From an archaeon BMS3Abin17 (GTDB lineage: Archaea; Nanobdellota; Nanobdellia; Pacearchaeales; GW2011-AR1): DNA of 40,630 nucleotides. A model generated the notes under the pieces. That model made no database searches. It was not told the DNA's origin and saw only the letters and a program-made list of their open reading frames with translations. Position numbers and translations under genes: made by a program. The DNA lies in assembly GCA_002897655.1 (NCBI GenBank), contig BDTJ01000007.1:1-40630 (forward strand), read 5' to 3'. Position 1 is the stretch's first letter. Every line of letters starts with the position of its first letter. Positions 1 through 8,901 of the stretch are shown here, one piece after another.

Positions 1-124
1 TTTACTTTACTCTTGCTCCCTGTAAATGGGAGGTTCAAAATTTTTAATTTTGTTACCTGTCATTTACTTTACTCTTGCTCCCTGTAAATGGGAGGTTCAA
101 AATTTTTAATTTTGTTACCTGTCA
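1..124. repeat. Tandem direct repeat, 62-nt period, two copies in window (1-62, 63-124); may continue left
   Basis: tttactttactcttgctccctgtaaatgggaggttcaaaatttttaattttgttacctgtca occurs twice back to back. Confidence 0.95.
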
Positions 125-166
125 TTTGTTTTTTCAAAGCTTTTGCTAATGCAGAAAAAAAGATAA

Positions 167-252
167 TCTGCTGTCTGGGAACAGCAGAAAACTTTCAGAG
201 AAAGTTTTCCTTTTTTTCTGACTCAGAAACTTTAAACCTAGAAAGTTTCTGA
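167..252. other. Series of strong hairpins with T-runs (structured RNA and/or terminators)
   Basis: Perfect stems 167-174/181-188, 187-195/201-209 and 223-233/242-252, the latter two followed by T-rich runs. Confidence 0.7.
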
Positions 253-446
253 TTTTTAGGTGATTTTTATGAAATTAGAACAGAAAATCTGTCCAGACTT
301 AGTCTAATTTACTCCATAAAAAAGTCATTCTCCTTTATAAATCTTTCCGCTTTAAAAAAGCATTTTACCGACGGTAAAATTAAGAAAGACTATGAATAAT
401 ACAGCAAGACAACAATATTTAAAAGATTCTATTTACATAGGATTAT

Positions 447-737
447 ATGAAAAAGAGAATGATATCACTTATAATTTTGCTCATAATTTTAGTGGGAACA
501 CTTGGTTTTATATCAAACAATCTTGCAAAAAAATACATTACTGGGAGTGCTATTGAGGATTTTCAATACTCTTACACAAAAGCAATTTGCAATGAGACAA
601 ACTTCTGCCAGGATTATGAAATTGTCTGTAAAGGAAATGGGCTTGTTAGACAGACTCCTGTAACAGGTGCGTTCTTACAGCAAGATGCTGGCTGGAAAGA
701 CCCAAGAGACAAAGATGCCATAAAAAAAATCTGCTAA
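447..737 (+). CDS. Small secreted or membrane-anchored protein
   Basis: 96-aa ORF with N-terminal hydrophobic segment (MKKRMISLIILLIILVGTLGF) and several Cys. Confidence 0.6.
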   Translation: MKKRMISLIILLIILVGTLGFISNNLAKKYITGSAIEDFQYSYTKAICNETNFCQDYEIVCKGNGLVRQTPVTGAFLQQDAGWKDPRDKDAIKKIC

Positions 738-1894
738 AGATTTGATACCTCTTCCTTTATTTTCTTCAAGGCATTGGCATAATCCTCAAATTCCTGTGGA
801 TTTTCTATTTTCATAACTTTTTTTGATATTTCAGCGCAATAATTGCAATCTCCACATCCAGAACTGCAATCATGATTTTTAAAGAACTCTAAAAAGCCAT
901 CTAATTTCTTATTATCAATCTGCATTGTTGGGACAGGTATTTCAGAGAGAACATCTCCATTTATCTTTTCATAAGCTTCAGGAAGTTTTTTCTTTAGCTG
1001 GTTAAGAAAAACTTGGGGCTTAGGAAGATAATAAAACAAATCATTAAGATTGCCTTCATACTTTTGATTAGAATATGCCTCTACTATCTTTAGAATTTTA
1101 TCAGTAGGCATTCTCCTGTCAATAATCTTAAAATACTCAATACCAAGCGCTTCATACTCTTTTAAGTCCTCTGGCCTTATCCATCTGCTTTTAATGAATT
1201 CAACAATATCTAATGCCTTGACTAGGCTACAAGAAATTTTTGGATAATCAATATAAGTTACATAACTTCCATTAGGATTTTGGCAGACATGGTTTGGGTG
1301 ACTAAGATGATAAAACATCATTGTACACTGGTTTATGCAATCAAGATTTACAAAAACACATAAATCAGACTTAACAGCTTTTTTTATTTCCTTAAGGACC
1401 TTAAAATCCCTATTACACCTTCTTCTTAAAACTATTCTACCTGCACCAAGATTCTCAAATCTCTTAGCTTCAATAGGAGTTGCAACCCCTCCTTGGACAG
1501 ATATATTAACATTTACATGGGGATACTTTTTCTTTATATGCTCAAGAAGGATAGGGATTCCTATAGTAATAGAATCAGCACCTGCTGAAACAATCCAAGA
1601 GATATACTCTGAAATCTTACTTCTTCCCGGTATTGTATATTCTTGATTCATTAATGAACCTGCATTCATAATATAATTAAATTTTATTCCCTTAGATTTA
1701 GCAAGTCTGATGTGCTCTTCAGCCTGCTCTCTTGTTACTTGTGGAAGCCCAAAAGGAGCTCTTCCTCCCGGAACAATGCCAAAGGGCAAAGACCCAAAAA
1801 CTTCATAAATATTATGGTTTTTCTCATTAATTCTTGCTAAGCCTTCAATAAGTTCATTATCCCAATTTGTAGGCACACATAATTTCATCATCAA
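734..1894 (-). CDS. Peptidase U32 family-like protein
   Basis: TIM-barrel-like pattern (NYIMNAGSL, ADSITIGIP, VNISVQGGV, RIVLRRRCNRD) and Cys clusters typical of U32 proteins; overlaps upstream gene start. Confidence 0.75.
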   Translation of the reverse strand: MMMKLCVPTNWDNELIEGLARINEKNHNIYEVFGSLPFGIVPGGRAPFGLPQVTREQAEEHIRLAKSKGIKFNYIMNAGSLMNQEYTIPGRSKISEYISWIVSAGADSITIGIPILLEHIKKKYPHVNVNISVQGGVATPIEAKRFENLGAGRIVLRRRCNRDFKVLKEIKKAVKSDLCVFVNLDCINQCTMMFYHLSHPNHVCQNPNGSYVTYIDYPKISCSLVKALDIVEFIKSRWIRPEDLKEYEALGIEYFKIIDRRMPTDKILKIVEAYSNQKYEGNLNDLFYYLPKPQVFLNQLKKKLPEAYEKINGDVLSEIPVPTMQIDNKKLDGFLEFFKNHDCSSGCGDCNYCAEISKKVMKIENPQEFEDYANALKKIKEEVSNL

Positions 1895-3135
1895 ACCTCC
1901 TTTATTCTGTGATCAATAACACTAAGTGTCTTATATCCTTTTTCCTCTAATTCAGAAATAAACTTAACTTCTAATGGAAGTAAGGCTCCTTTTTCAACAC
2001 CATCTGCCCAATTATAACTTGGAGTAATCATTAAGTTTTCCATTAACTTCACATCAACCCCTCCTTTATCTTCTCCTAATATCTTCAAAACTAATTTTGG
2101 ATATAATTTATCATCTCTTATCTCTTCATAAATATGAACCTGATAATCTTTATAACCTGAAGAGGAAACTGCCTGATCAATATTTCTTTTTAGAATATTA
2201 ATCCCCCCAACCCTAATTATATCAAATTCAATTCTTCCTAATATGGTAAATATCTTGCTACTTCCACACCCACATTCAGCTTGCCTTAAATCAACTAAAT
2301 CTCCTGTCTTGTATCTTATCAAAGGAAATGCAGAATCTCCCCATAAAGAGCTTATAATCAGTTCTCCTCTGCCAAATTCTTCAATATTCCCATTTTCAGG
2401 CAAAATTTCATATTTTAGAAATTCCTCAGAAACAACATGATAATCTTCTGTATCTTTAAAATACTTGCACTGCCAACCTAAATTAGAAAACTCAGTCATT
2501 CCAGATAGTTTTCTTATTGAAGCATTTGGATAATATTTTTTGAGTTGTTGTTTTGTTAAATCAGAAGTGCCCTCCCCTGCAAAAACAATTAATTTTATCT
2601 TATCATACCCTATTCTCTCTAAAATTTCTCCTAATTTAAGGGCAATAGCCGGGAAAGTTCTGATGCAGTTTAAATTTAATTTAAAAACCATATCTGCTGC
2701 TTGTTGCAGATTATAAATATCCCCTTCTACAAATACATAATCCTTATACGCCTCAACATGCCTTCCTGGAAAATTCAAAGGAAACAAGGACATTATTCTT
2801 GCGTCTTGAGGATAATTCTCCCTAACACTTAAATCCATTTTTTTATCTCTCATCTCAACATCTTTTTTAGAAAAGTAAATATTAAGGGATTCTTCTGTTG
2901 TCCCTGTTGTCATCTTAATCTCAGCTATCTCATCCTCAGAAACAAAAAGAAACTTTCTCCCAGGATTCTCATAATCCTTTATCTGTTTTTTTGAAATACA
3001 AGGAATATTTTTCCACTCACTTAAATCAACACCCTTATAGAACTCTCTATAAAAATCACAGGATTCATTCTTCATAACATAATCTATAATTTGTTTTTCA
3101 GATGGTTTCATATTAAAAATTCTCCCAGTTTGCAT
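1891..3135 (-). CDS. Phenylacetate-CoA ligase-like adenylate-forming enzyme
   Basis: KMTTGTTEE, FAGEGTSDLTKQQL, LSGMTEFSNLGWQC and RYKTGDL motifs as in PaaK-type AMP-binding proteins. Confidence 0.75.
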   Translation of the reverse strand: MQTGRIFNMKPSEKQIIDYVMKNESCDFYREFYKGVDLSEWKNIPCISKKQIKDYENPGRKFLFVSEDEIAEIKMTTGTTEESLNIYFSKKDVEMRDKKMDLSVRENYPQDARIMSLFPLNFPGRHVEAYKDYVFVEGDIYNLQQAADMVFKLNLNCIRTFPAIALKLGEILERIGYDKIKLIVFAGEGTSDLTKQQLKKYYPNASIRKLSGMTEFSNLGWQCKYFKDTEDYHVVSEEFLKYEILPENGNIEEFGRGELIISSLWGDSAFPLIRYKTGDLVDLRQAECGCGSSKIFTILGRIEFDIIRVGGINILKRNIDQAVSSSGYKDYQVHIYEEIRDDKLYPKLVLKILGEDKGGVDVKLMENLMITPSYNWADGVEKGALLPLEVKFISELEEKGYKTLSVIDHRIKEV

Positions 3136-4126
3136 GAGCAGCTTCTACAACTTCTTTTGCCATATCAAGATTAATAGTTATTCTGTCATTTGTATAAAGC
3201 TGATACAAGTCTCTGTATTTATCTGGTGTAAGTCTTATTGTCACGCTGGTACATCCTATACCAGTTCCATCTATCTGGCCTCCTTTCTTTAGATATTCAT
3301 AAGGTGAACATGCAGGCATACAAACACTTGGATTAATTAATCTGGAAATTCCCACTACTTTAAATGAATAAAACAAATCGCCTGCTTTTTCATTTTCTAA
3401 TTCAGTTCCTTTATTGGGTATAAATGGGCATGCACTAGCCATTGGAGTGGGTTGTAGGTTCTTTATCATTAAAATATCATTGGCTATATCTTCATCTGTC
3501 TGTCCAGGCAACCCTATGATAAAGCCTGTGCCCAAACCCAAACCAACTTTTTTTATAAGGTGTGCACAATTTAATCTTTTTTCAAGTGTAGAGTGTGGCC
3601 TGTATTTTTTGTAAAGCTCAGGATTGGATGTCTCAAATTTAAGAATATATTTATCTGCTCCAGCATCTTTTAATGCCTGATACTCTTTTTCTGTTCTTTC
3701 ACCATTGCAACAGATTATCTCGGCATCTGGCATTTCTGATTTTATCCTTTTTATTGCCGGAATCATATAATCAAGAAAAAGAGGGTCTTCTCCTGTCTGA
3801 AGAAGTATCATCTTGATATCATGATTATATCCCTTCCATGCAGACTTCACAATTTCGTCTGCACTCATTCTGTACCTGGGTAATTTTTCATTGCCGGCAT
3901 TCATAGAACAATATAAACATTTAGCTCTGCAATAATTAGATGCCTCAACAACACCCCTAACAACAAATTTTTCCATATATTTGCTTCTTACCTCTCTTGC
4001 TTTCCTAAATAATTCTTCTGCATCTTTTTCATCAAATTTAAGCATCTCTACAATATTATCTTTATCCATACTAAAAAGATTTGTGTAATGTTCAGTTTTT
4101 AGTAATTCTCTTGTTTTTTCCCTCAT
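3113..4126 (-). CDS. Radical SAM protein, HydE/BioB/PylB-like
   Basis: CRAKCLYC (CxxxCxxC) cluster motif, LQTGEDP, GFIIGLPGQTDED and a BATS-like C-terminus. Confidence 0.85.
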   Translation of the reverse strand: MREKTRELLKTEHYTNLFSMDKDNIVEMLKFDEKDAEELFRKAREVRSKYMEKFVVRGVVEASNYCRAKCLYCSMNAGNEKLPRYRMSADEIVKSAWKGYNHDIKMILLQTGEDPLFLDYMIPAIKRIKSEMPDAEIICCNGERTEKEYQALKDAGADKYILKFETSNPELYKKYRPHSTLEKRLNCAHLIKKVGLGLGTGFIIGLPGQTDEDIANDILMIKNLQPTPMASACPFIPNKGTELENEKAGDLFYSFKVVGISRLINPSVCMPACSPYEYLKKGGQIDGTGIGCTSVTIRLTPDKYRDLYQLYTNDRITINLDMAKEVVEAAHANWENF

Positions 4127-4344
4127 CTTAAAACAGCTTCACCCCCTCCACATCCTAAGTGATAAACCTGGCCAGCTTTCTTTTTTTTACAAGAACTAAT
4201 ACTTTTCACAAGTCTTTTTTTAGAAGCAGAAACACTTTCTTGACCAATATATCTTGTAATTACCTTACCCTCTTTTTTAACACTCTTATACAAATAAGGA
4301 CCGTATAATTTTCCGTTTTTTTTAATATACCTCTTATAGACCAT
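4123..4344 (-). CDS. Short protein with MVYK..YIK N-terminal module and C-terminal YHLGCGGGEAVLR (candidate modified peptide)
   Basis: 73-aa ORF, ATGA overlap with the downstream radical SAM gene; C-terminus matches neighbouring paralog. Confidence 0.7.
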   Translation of the reverse strand: MVYKRYIKKNGKLYGPYLYKSVKKEGKVITRYIGQESVSASKKRLVKSISSCKKKKAGQVYHLGCGGGEAVLR

Positions 4345-4455
4345 TATACCCTCTTGTAATAAAAGAGGTAGGGTAAACCAGCTTTATAAAGATTACTGCA
4401 TTTAAACGGATAACAATAGTAAATATGATAGAAATTAAATTATTATTTACACTAC

Positions 4456-4893
4456 CTAATCTAAAATAGCCTCTGCACCACCACAACCCTGGTAATAAGC
4501 AACAGTGCATTGTTCAACCAATGTATCAATCACCCTATCTTCTGGAGGTTTTTGCTCCCAAAATTGTGTTATATCAAGCCCCAGAACCTCAACCTTAATA
4601 ATCTTCTTTTTAAGATTATTAATAATCAATCCCAAGTTAGAATTTTGATTATCTTGTTTCTCATTAATTTGGTTTAAAGGCAATGAAAAGAGTGCTATCA
4701 CTAAAACAATTATCGGCAAAGAAATAAAGAATGTTTTAAAGAACTTTTTCAAAGAACTCTTTTTTTTCATAGACTTAGTTTCCTTACACGGACCAACATA
4801 TTCTGTAATTACCTTACCATTTTGCTTAATGCTTTTATAATAGTAAGGACCGTATAATTTTCCACCCCTCTTAATATACTTTTTATAAACCAT
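4456..4893 (-). CDS. Paralogous membrane protein with MVYK..YIK module, one TM segment, C-terminal YYQGCGGAEAILD
   Basis: Same N-terminal module and GCGGxEAxL tail as 4123-4344; TM segment FFISLPIIVLVIALFSLP. Confidence 0.7.
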   Translation of the reverse strand: MVYKKYIKRGGKLYGPYYYKSIKQNGKVITEYVGPCKETKSMKKKSSLKKFFKTFFISLPIIVLVIALFSLPLNQINEKQDNQNSNLGLIINNLKKKIIKVEVLGLDITQFWEQKPPEDRVIDTLVEQCTVAYYQGCGGAEAILD

Positions 4894-4953
4894 TTCTCTT
4901 TATATTAACAATAAGTGGTAAGGTAACTATTTAAGATTTGCGATATCTAAGAA

Positions 4954-5127
4954 TTAAGTTGTGCTTTCCTTTTTCTTTTTAGTCTTCCACCTGACTTTTC
5001 TTCTCTTCATCTTCATATTTTTTCTGCATTTTGAAGAACAAAGATAATTAATCTTTCCGTCATTCATTACAAGAGTTAATCCTCTAGGAGATTCATACTG
5101 TTGCCCGCAATAAACACATTTTGGCAT
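4954..5127 (-). CDS. rpl24e: Ribosomal protein eL24 (L24e)
   Basis: 57-aa ORF absent from supplied track: MPKCVYCGQQYESPRGLTLVMNDGKINYLCSSKCRKNMKMKRRKVRWKTKKKKESTT; CxxC...CxxxC zinc ribbon. Confidence 0.92.
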   Translation of the reverse strand: MPKCVYCGQQYESPRGLTLVMNDGKINYLCSSKCRKNMKMKRRKVRWKTKKKKESTT

Positions 5128-5230
5128 ATTTAAATTTCTTGAATTTAAATGCTCGAGAAATTGAGAATTTCTCGTTGTTTCAAAACTCCTTGCCCCTGCA
5201 TCTGTGCGAAGGCACAGTTTGGAGTTTTGA
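5128..5230. other. Three consecutive perfect hairpins between eL24 and eS28 genes
   Basis: ATTTAAATT/AATTTAAAT, CGAGAAATT/AATTTCTCG, TCAAAACTCC/GGAGTTTTGA enclosing CTGTGC-gaag-GCACAG. Confidence 0.85.
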
Positions 5231-5256
5231 ATGCACTTAACAAATTTAATTCCATC

Positions 5257-5544
5257 TTAAGTATAAGCTCCTTTTGATACTTTTGACTTAATTCTTCTTG
5301 CCTCAATTTCTGTTTCTCTAAGCATTAAAGTATCTCCAATCCTAATTGGTCCTTTTACATTTCTCCTCATGCTCCTCCCCTGATCTCTTCCTGCCTGAAC
5401 AGTGCACTTAACCTGTGTAATCTCTCCTCTAAAACCAGTTCTTCCAATAAGCTCATCAACAATTGCAGGAACGACTTCTCCTAAAATCTTATCCTTTCCT
5501 TTAGTGGATTGCTGCTGAGATTGCTTTGGTTTTTGTGATTTCAT
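5257..5544 (-). CDS. rps28e: Ribosomal protein eS28 (S28e)
   Basis: [14 protein letters not shown]...[26 protein letters not shown]. Confidence 0.92.
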   Translation of the reverse strand: MKSQKPKQSQQQSTKGKDKILGEVVPAIVDELIGRTGFRGEITQVKCTVQAGRDQGRSMRRNVKGPIRIGDTLMLRETEIEARRIKSKVSKGAYT

Positions 5545-5606
5545 TTTTTAATTAATTAACTCTCCCTTAAGGTAATTCTACGTTTTTAAATTGAATCATT
5601 TCCATC

Positions 5607-5906
5607 TTATTTCAATCCAGCAATATCTTTTGCTGCGTCTCCAGCCTCAATTATTACAACAGAAGATGCTGATACAGGAAGTCCAACTGAAATTCCTAAT
5701 TTTTGTTTGCTATCAACTTCCTTGCACTTAACCCCTTTTTCTTTACATAAGACTGGTATATGTTGAATAATTTCTTTTGGTTCTACATCAGAAGCATAAG
5801 CAACTAACTGAGCTGTTCCTCTCTCAATAGCTTTGGTAACCTCGTTAGTTCCTTTCTCTATTTTCCCTGTTTTCTTTGCTTTCTCTAGTATGTTATATAT
5901 ATCCAT
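5607..5906 (-). CDS. rpl7ae: Ribosomal protein L7Ae
   Basis: GTNEVTKAIERGTAQLVAYASDVEPKEIIQHIPVLCKEK; internal Met (MDIYNILEKAKK) preferred over ORF start at 5954. Confidence 0.92.
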   Translation of the reverse strand: MDIYNILEKAKKTGKIEKGTNEVTKAIERGTAQLVAYASDVEPKEIIQHIPVLCKEKGVKCKEVDSKQKLGISVGLPVSASSVVIIEAGDAAKDIAGLK

Positions 5907-6209
5907 TTTATTTAACCAGCCTTGAACCCTAAGAAAAGAACGATAAATCCTCACTTAATGTTCATCGGATAATTTATTTAGAAAAAGATGGTTTTTAAAA
6001 CTTCCGTAAGCATTGCTTTGGAAATTCTAGAAATTTTTAATTTCTAAAGTTTGCTACATAATCTTAATCACTTAAAACCAAGTCATAACGACCAATTCTT
6101 AAGAATCCTTGTACTTTTAGAGATTTAATAAAATGACTCTCATTATTTATCAAAATTAGAAAAAAAGGGTTAATATCTAAAGATAAGGGTAATTGGCCTT
6201 ATTTATATT

Positions 6210-7352
6210 TTATTTATATTTTATTTCTACTTGATCAGTACGTTGTCTAGGAACAATATCCACATTATCAATGTCTTCTGATTTAATATAATCTCTATTA
6301 TTAAATAGTATTTCCCCAGTGTATGCTACCATAGCTCCGTTGTCCTGTAAAAATTGTTTTTCAGGAACAAACAACTTAGCTCCTCTTTCTTTGCACATTA
6401 TCTTGCACATTTCTTGTAATCGGGAATTGCATGCAACACCCCCGCCAAGCAATAGTTCTTTCTTGCCTGTGTGTGCTAAAGCCCTCTCAGCAGTCTCTAC
6501 AAGCATAGCAAACACTGTTTCTTGCATTGAATATGCAAGGTCTGATAGAGTATACTCTCTATCATTTTTACCTCGCTTTGCTCGGAATTTTTTAGAACTA
6601 TTAACAGACTTTATTCCATTACGTGCGTTTTTCATTAATTGTTTTTTATCAATCTGCGAACACAAGTGAGCAGGTAACTTCTGGGTTGGGGGGGCAGGGT
6701 TAAGTTTACCAATCTTTTCCAGCTTTTGTTTTAAATTAGTTAAAATTCCAGAAAGAGCAATATCCATTCCTTTAACTTTATATGGAAGCTCAATATAGTT
6801 CTTGCCTTTCTTAGCAAGTTTTTCTATTGTTGGGCCTCCTGGAAAACCAATTCCAGCATATCTTGCAAAATTATCAATAAAATTTCCTACACCAATATCT
6901 AAAGTCTCTCCAAAAATACGATACTTGCCACTCTCGTATGCAATTATTTGAGTATTTGCACCAGAAACATAAAGCATGACCGGGTCACTTGCCTTAGTAA
7001 GCCTACCAATCTCTAAATGAGCAATACAATGATTCACAGAAACAATTGGCTTTTTTAATTTAGTTACAAGTTCTTTTGCAAATTTCATTCCTTCAATAAG
7101 GCAAGGTGCAAGTCCAGGTCCTTGGGAAAATGCAATTGCATCAATATCTTTCTCTTTAATTCCAGCATCATCAAGAGCCTCAAAATAAATCTCATGCTTA
7201 TTTTCACAATGATGTTTTGCAGATTCCATAGGGATTATTCCACCAGCCTTAGTAGTATAAGTCTTATTCTTATTAGCAATAATTTTTCCATTCCTAACAA
7301 CACCAACACCAAAGGTGTGTGCAGTTGATTCTATTCCCAATATAATTGTCAT
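6210..7352 (-). CDS. kae1: tRNA N6-adenosine threonylcarbamoyltransferase Kae1, with a lineage-specific insertion
   Basis: LGIESTAHTFGVG, HCIAHLEIGR, YVSGANTQI, GGGVACNSRL; likely start MTIILGIES. Confidence 0.92.
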   Translation of the reverse strand: MTIILGIESTAHTFGVGVVRNGKIIANKNKTYTTKAGGIIPMESAKHHCENKHEIYFEALDDAGIKEKDIDAIAFSQGPGLAPCLIEGMKFAKELVTKLKKPIVSVNHCIAHLEIGRLTKASDPVMLYVSGANTQIIAYESGKYRIFGETLDIGVGNFIDNFARYAGIGFPGGPTIEKLAKKGKNYIELPYKVKGMDIALSGILTNLKQKLEKIGKLNPAPPTQKLPAHLCSQIDKKQLMKNARNGIKSVNSSKKFRAKRGKNDREYTLSDLAYSMQETVFAMLVETAERALAHTGKKELLLGGGVACNSRLQEMCKIMCKERGAKLFVPEKQFLQDNGAMVAYTGEILFNNRDYIKSEDIDNVDIVPRQRTDQVEIKYK

Positions 7353-7402
7353 GAAAATCAATATGAAATAGGTTTTATAAAATCTGTTAACACAAACATT
7401 AT

Positions 7403-7849
7403 ATGATCCTAATTCATTTACTAATAGGAATAATCTTTGGCAAAATATTTGGAAACTATCTCTCCTTTATCCTTGGTTCAATTCTCCCAGACATAGATCA
7501 TATTTACATTATTATAAAACATAAGTTGTATAATCTAAAAAAAATTATTAATTCTATAAAATACGAGAAAAAGTTTGATATAAGATATAAAACCCCTTTA
7601 TTTCATTCTATCCTGGGATTAATTATATTCTCACTAATAGTATCTTTCTTTAGCAGAACTGGAGCAATATATTTTGCAATAGCTTATTTTATACATCTTT
7701 TAATTGATTTGGCAGACATAGATGAAAAAAATTACTTATATCCTTTAAAGGTAAAATTCAAAGGGTTTCTACCAATATGGTCAAAATTTGAAAAAATATT
7801 AACAATAATTCTTATACTAATACTATTAATTTTATATAAAATTAATTAA
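7403..7849 (+). CDS. Membrane-bound metal-dependent hydrolase-like (YdjM/DUF457 type)
   Basis: PDIDHIYI, TPLFHSILG, HLLIDLADID motifs and several TM segments. Confidence 0.6.
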   Translation: MILIHLLIGIIFGKIFGNYLSFILGSILPDIDHIYIIIKHKLYNLKKIINSIKYEKKFDIRYKTPLFHSILGLIIFSLIVSFFSRTGAIYFAIAYFIHLLIDLADIDEKNYLYPLKVKFKGFLPIWSKFEKILTIILILILLILYKIN

Positions 7850-7879
7850 TAAAAAAATAAAATAAAAATTTAAGAGGAT

Positions 7880-8050
7880 TTACCTTTTCTTTTTAGCTTT
7901 CTTCTTAACAGCTTTTTTCTTAACAGCTTTCTTCTTTTTCTTTTTTCCTCCTCTAGCCATCTTTGCTTCACAGACATTTCCCTTTCCGTCTATGTAATAA
8001 AGATAACCTTTTTGTCTCTTAACTACTCCTTTAGAAATTATTTTTCCCAT
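7880..8050 (-). CDS. Small Lys-rich basic protein
   Basis: 56-aa ORF: MGKIISKGVVKRQKGYLYYIDGKGNVCEAKMARGGKKKKKKAVKKKAVKKKAKKKR. Confidence 0.75.
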   Translation of the reverse strand: MGKIISKGVVKRQKGYLYYIDGKGNVCEAKMARGGKKKKKKAVKKKAVKKKAKKKR

Positions 8051-8096
8051 TTTTTACCTCCTTTTAATTATTATGAATTATCAACGTCCTTTCTCT

Positions 8097-8456
8097 TTAT
8101 AAATCTTTCTTATCACCGACGAGAAGTCCTATAATTTTGTTATTTTTCTTATTGATGGGAATCTCTAAAATTTTTGAGTAATTTTTTTTCACCCTAATAT
8201 AAAAATTAAAAGGTTTTACTATTTTTATCTCAATAACATTATTTTGATCATCAAGCCATAGAGCAACAAAAGGAAAAAATACAAAAAAAGAATGTATATT
8301 CTCCCTTTTTTTATTTTTAAAATCAAATAATAAACTAGGTGCGCCCTCTTTTCTCCTAAATATTAATCCTCTTGCCATCTCAAGAAGACTACAATCCCTA
8401 ACTTCAATCGTAATTTTCTTACCTTTATATCTTAAACCAATCTTTTTTTCTTTCAT
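8097..8456 (-). CDS. DUF192 family protein
   Basis: CSLLEMARGLIFRRKEGAPSLLFDF...HSFFVFFPFVALWLDDQNNVIEI. Confidence 0.7.
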   Translation of the reverse strand: MKEKKIGLRYKGKKITIEVRDCSLLEMARGLIFRRKEGAPSLLFDFKNKKRENIHSFFVFFPFVALWLDDQNNVIEIKIVKPFNFYIRVKKNYSKILEIPINKKNNKIIGLLVGDKKDL

Positions 8457-8495
8457 ATTTAAACATGATTATGGGGGGCATTATTGTGTGAATGT

Positions 8496-8900
8496 TTAAA
8501 TGCTTGAAAATCTTTGATTTTCATTGTTTTTCTCCTCTTTTATCTTTTTATATTCTTTATAACATTTATTTATATTTCTCTCGCACACAAAATCATGGTG
8601 CTTAAATCCTCCCCCAAATGATTTTGGAATGTGCATCAATTCATGAATTATAACTTTTATTTGCTCTTCTTTACTAAATTTATCAAATCTCTCTGACAAA
8701 AACTCAAGAGCATAAAACGCCTTTGTATTCATTGCTTTTTGCATTAATTTCCCTAAAGCATGACATCTTGCAATTGTTCTTCTAGACGAAGTTCCATAGC
8801 TTCTCAGACATCTAACATAACCCATTTTTATATATGGAAATAAGGATTTAGAAACTTCTTCTGCAATTGCCTGGATGTCTGGTGCAAATTCGTATTTCAT
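8496..8900 (-). CDS. Putative metallopeptidase (HExxH)
   Basis: HELMHIPKSFGGGFKHHD; start taken at MKYEFAPDIQAIAEEV rather than ORF start 9014. Confidence 0.7.
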   Translation of the reverse strand: MKYEFAPDIQAIAEEVSKSLFPYIKMGYVRCLRSYGTSSRRTIARCHALGKLMQKAMNTKAFYALEFLSERFDKFSKEEQIKVIIHELMHIPKSFGGGFKHHDFVCERNINKCYKEYKKIKEEKNNENQRFSSI

Positions 8901-8901
8901 C

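Noticed and set aside
1-124. CRISPR repeats at the left edge
   Set aside because: Exact back-to-back 62-nt tandem copies without variable spacers.
1335-1646. Antisense ORFs over the U32 gene and similar 60-100 aa ORFs elsewhere (e.g. 6319-6669, 7122-7328, 38310-38546)
   Set aside because: Opposite well-supported coding genes, no protein-family features or promoter-like context.
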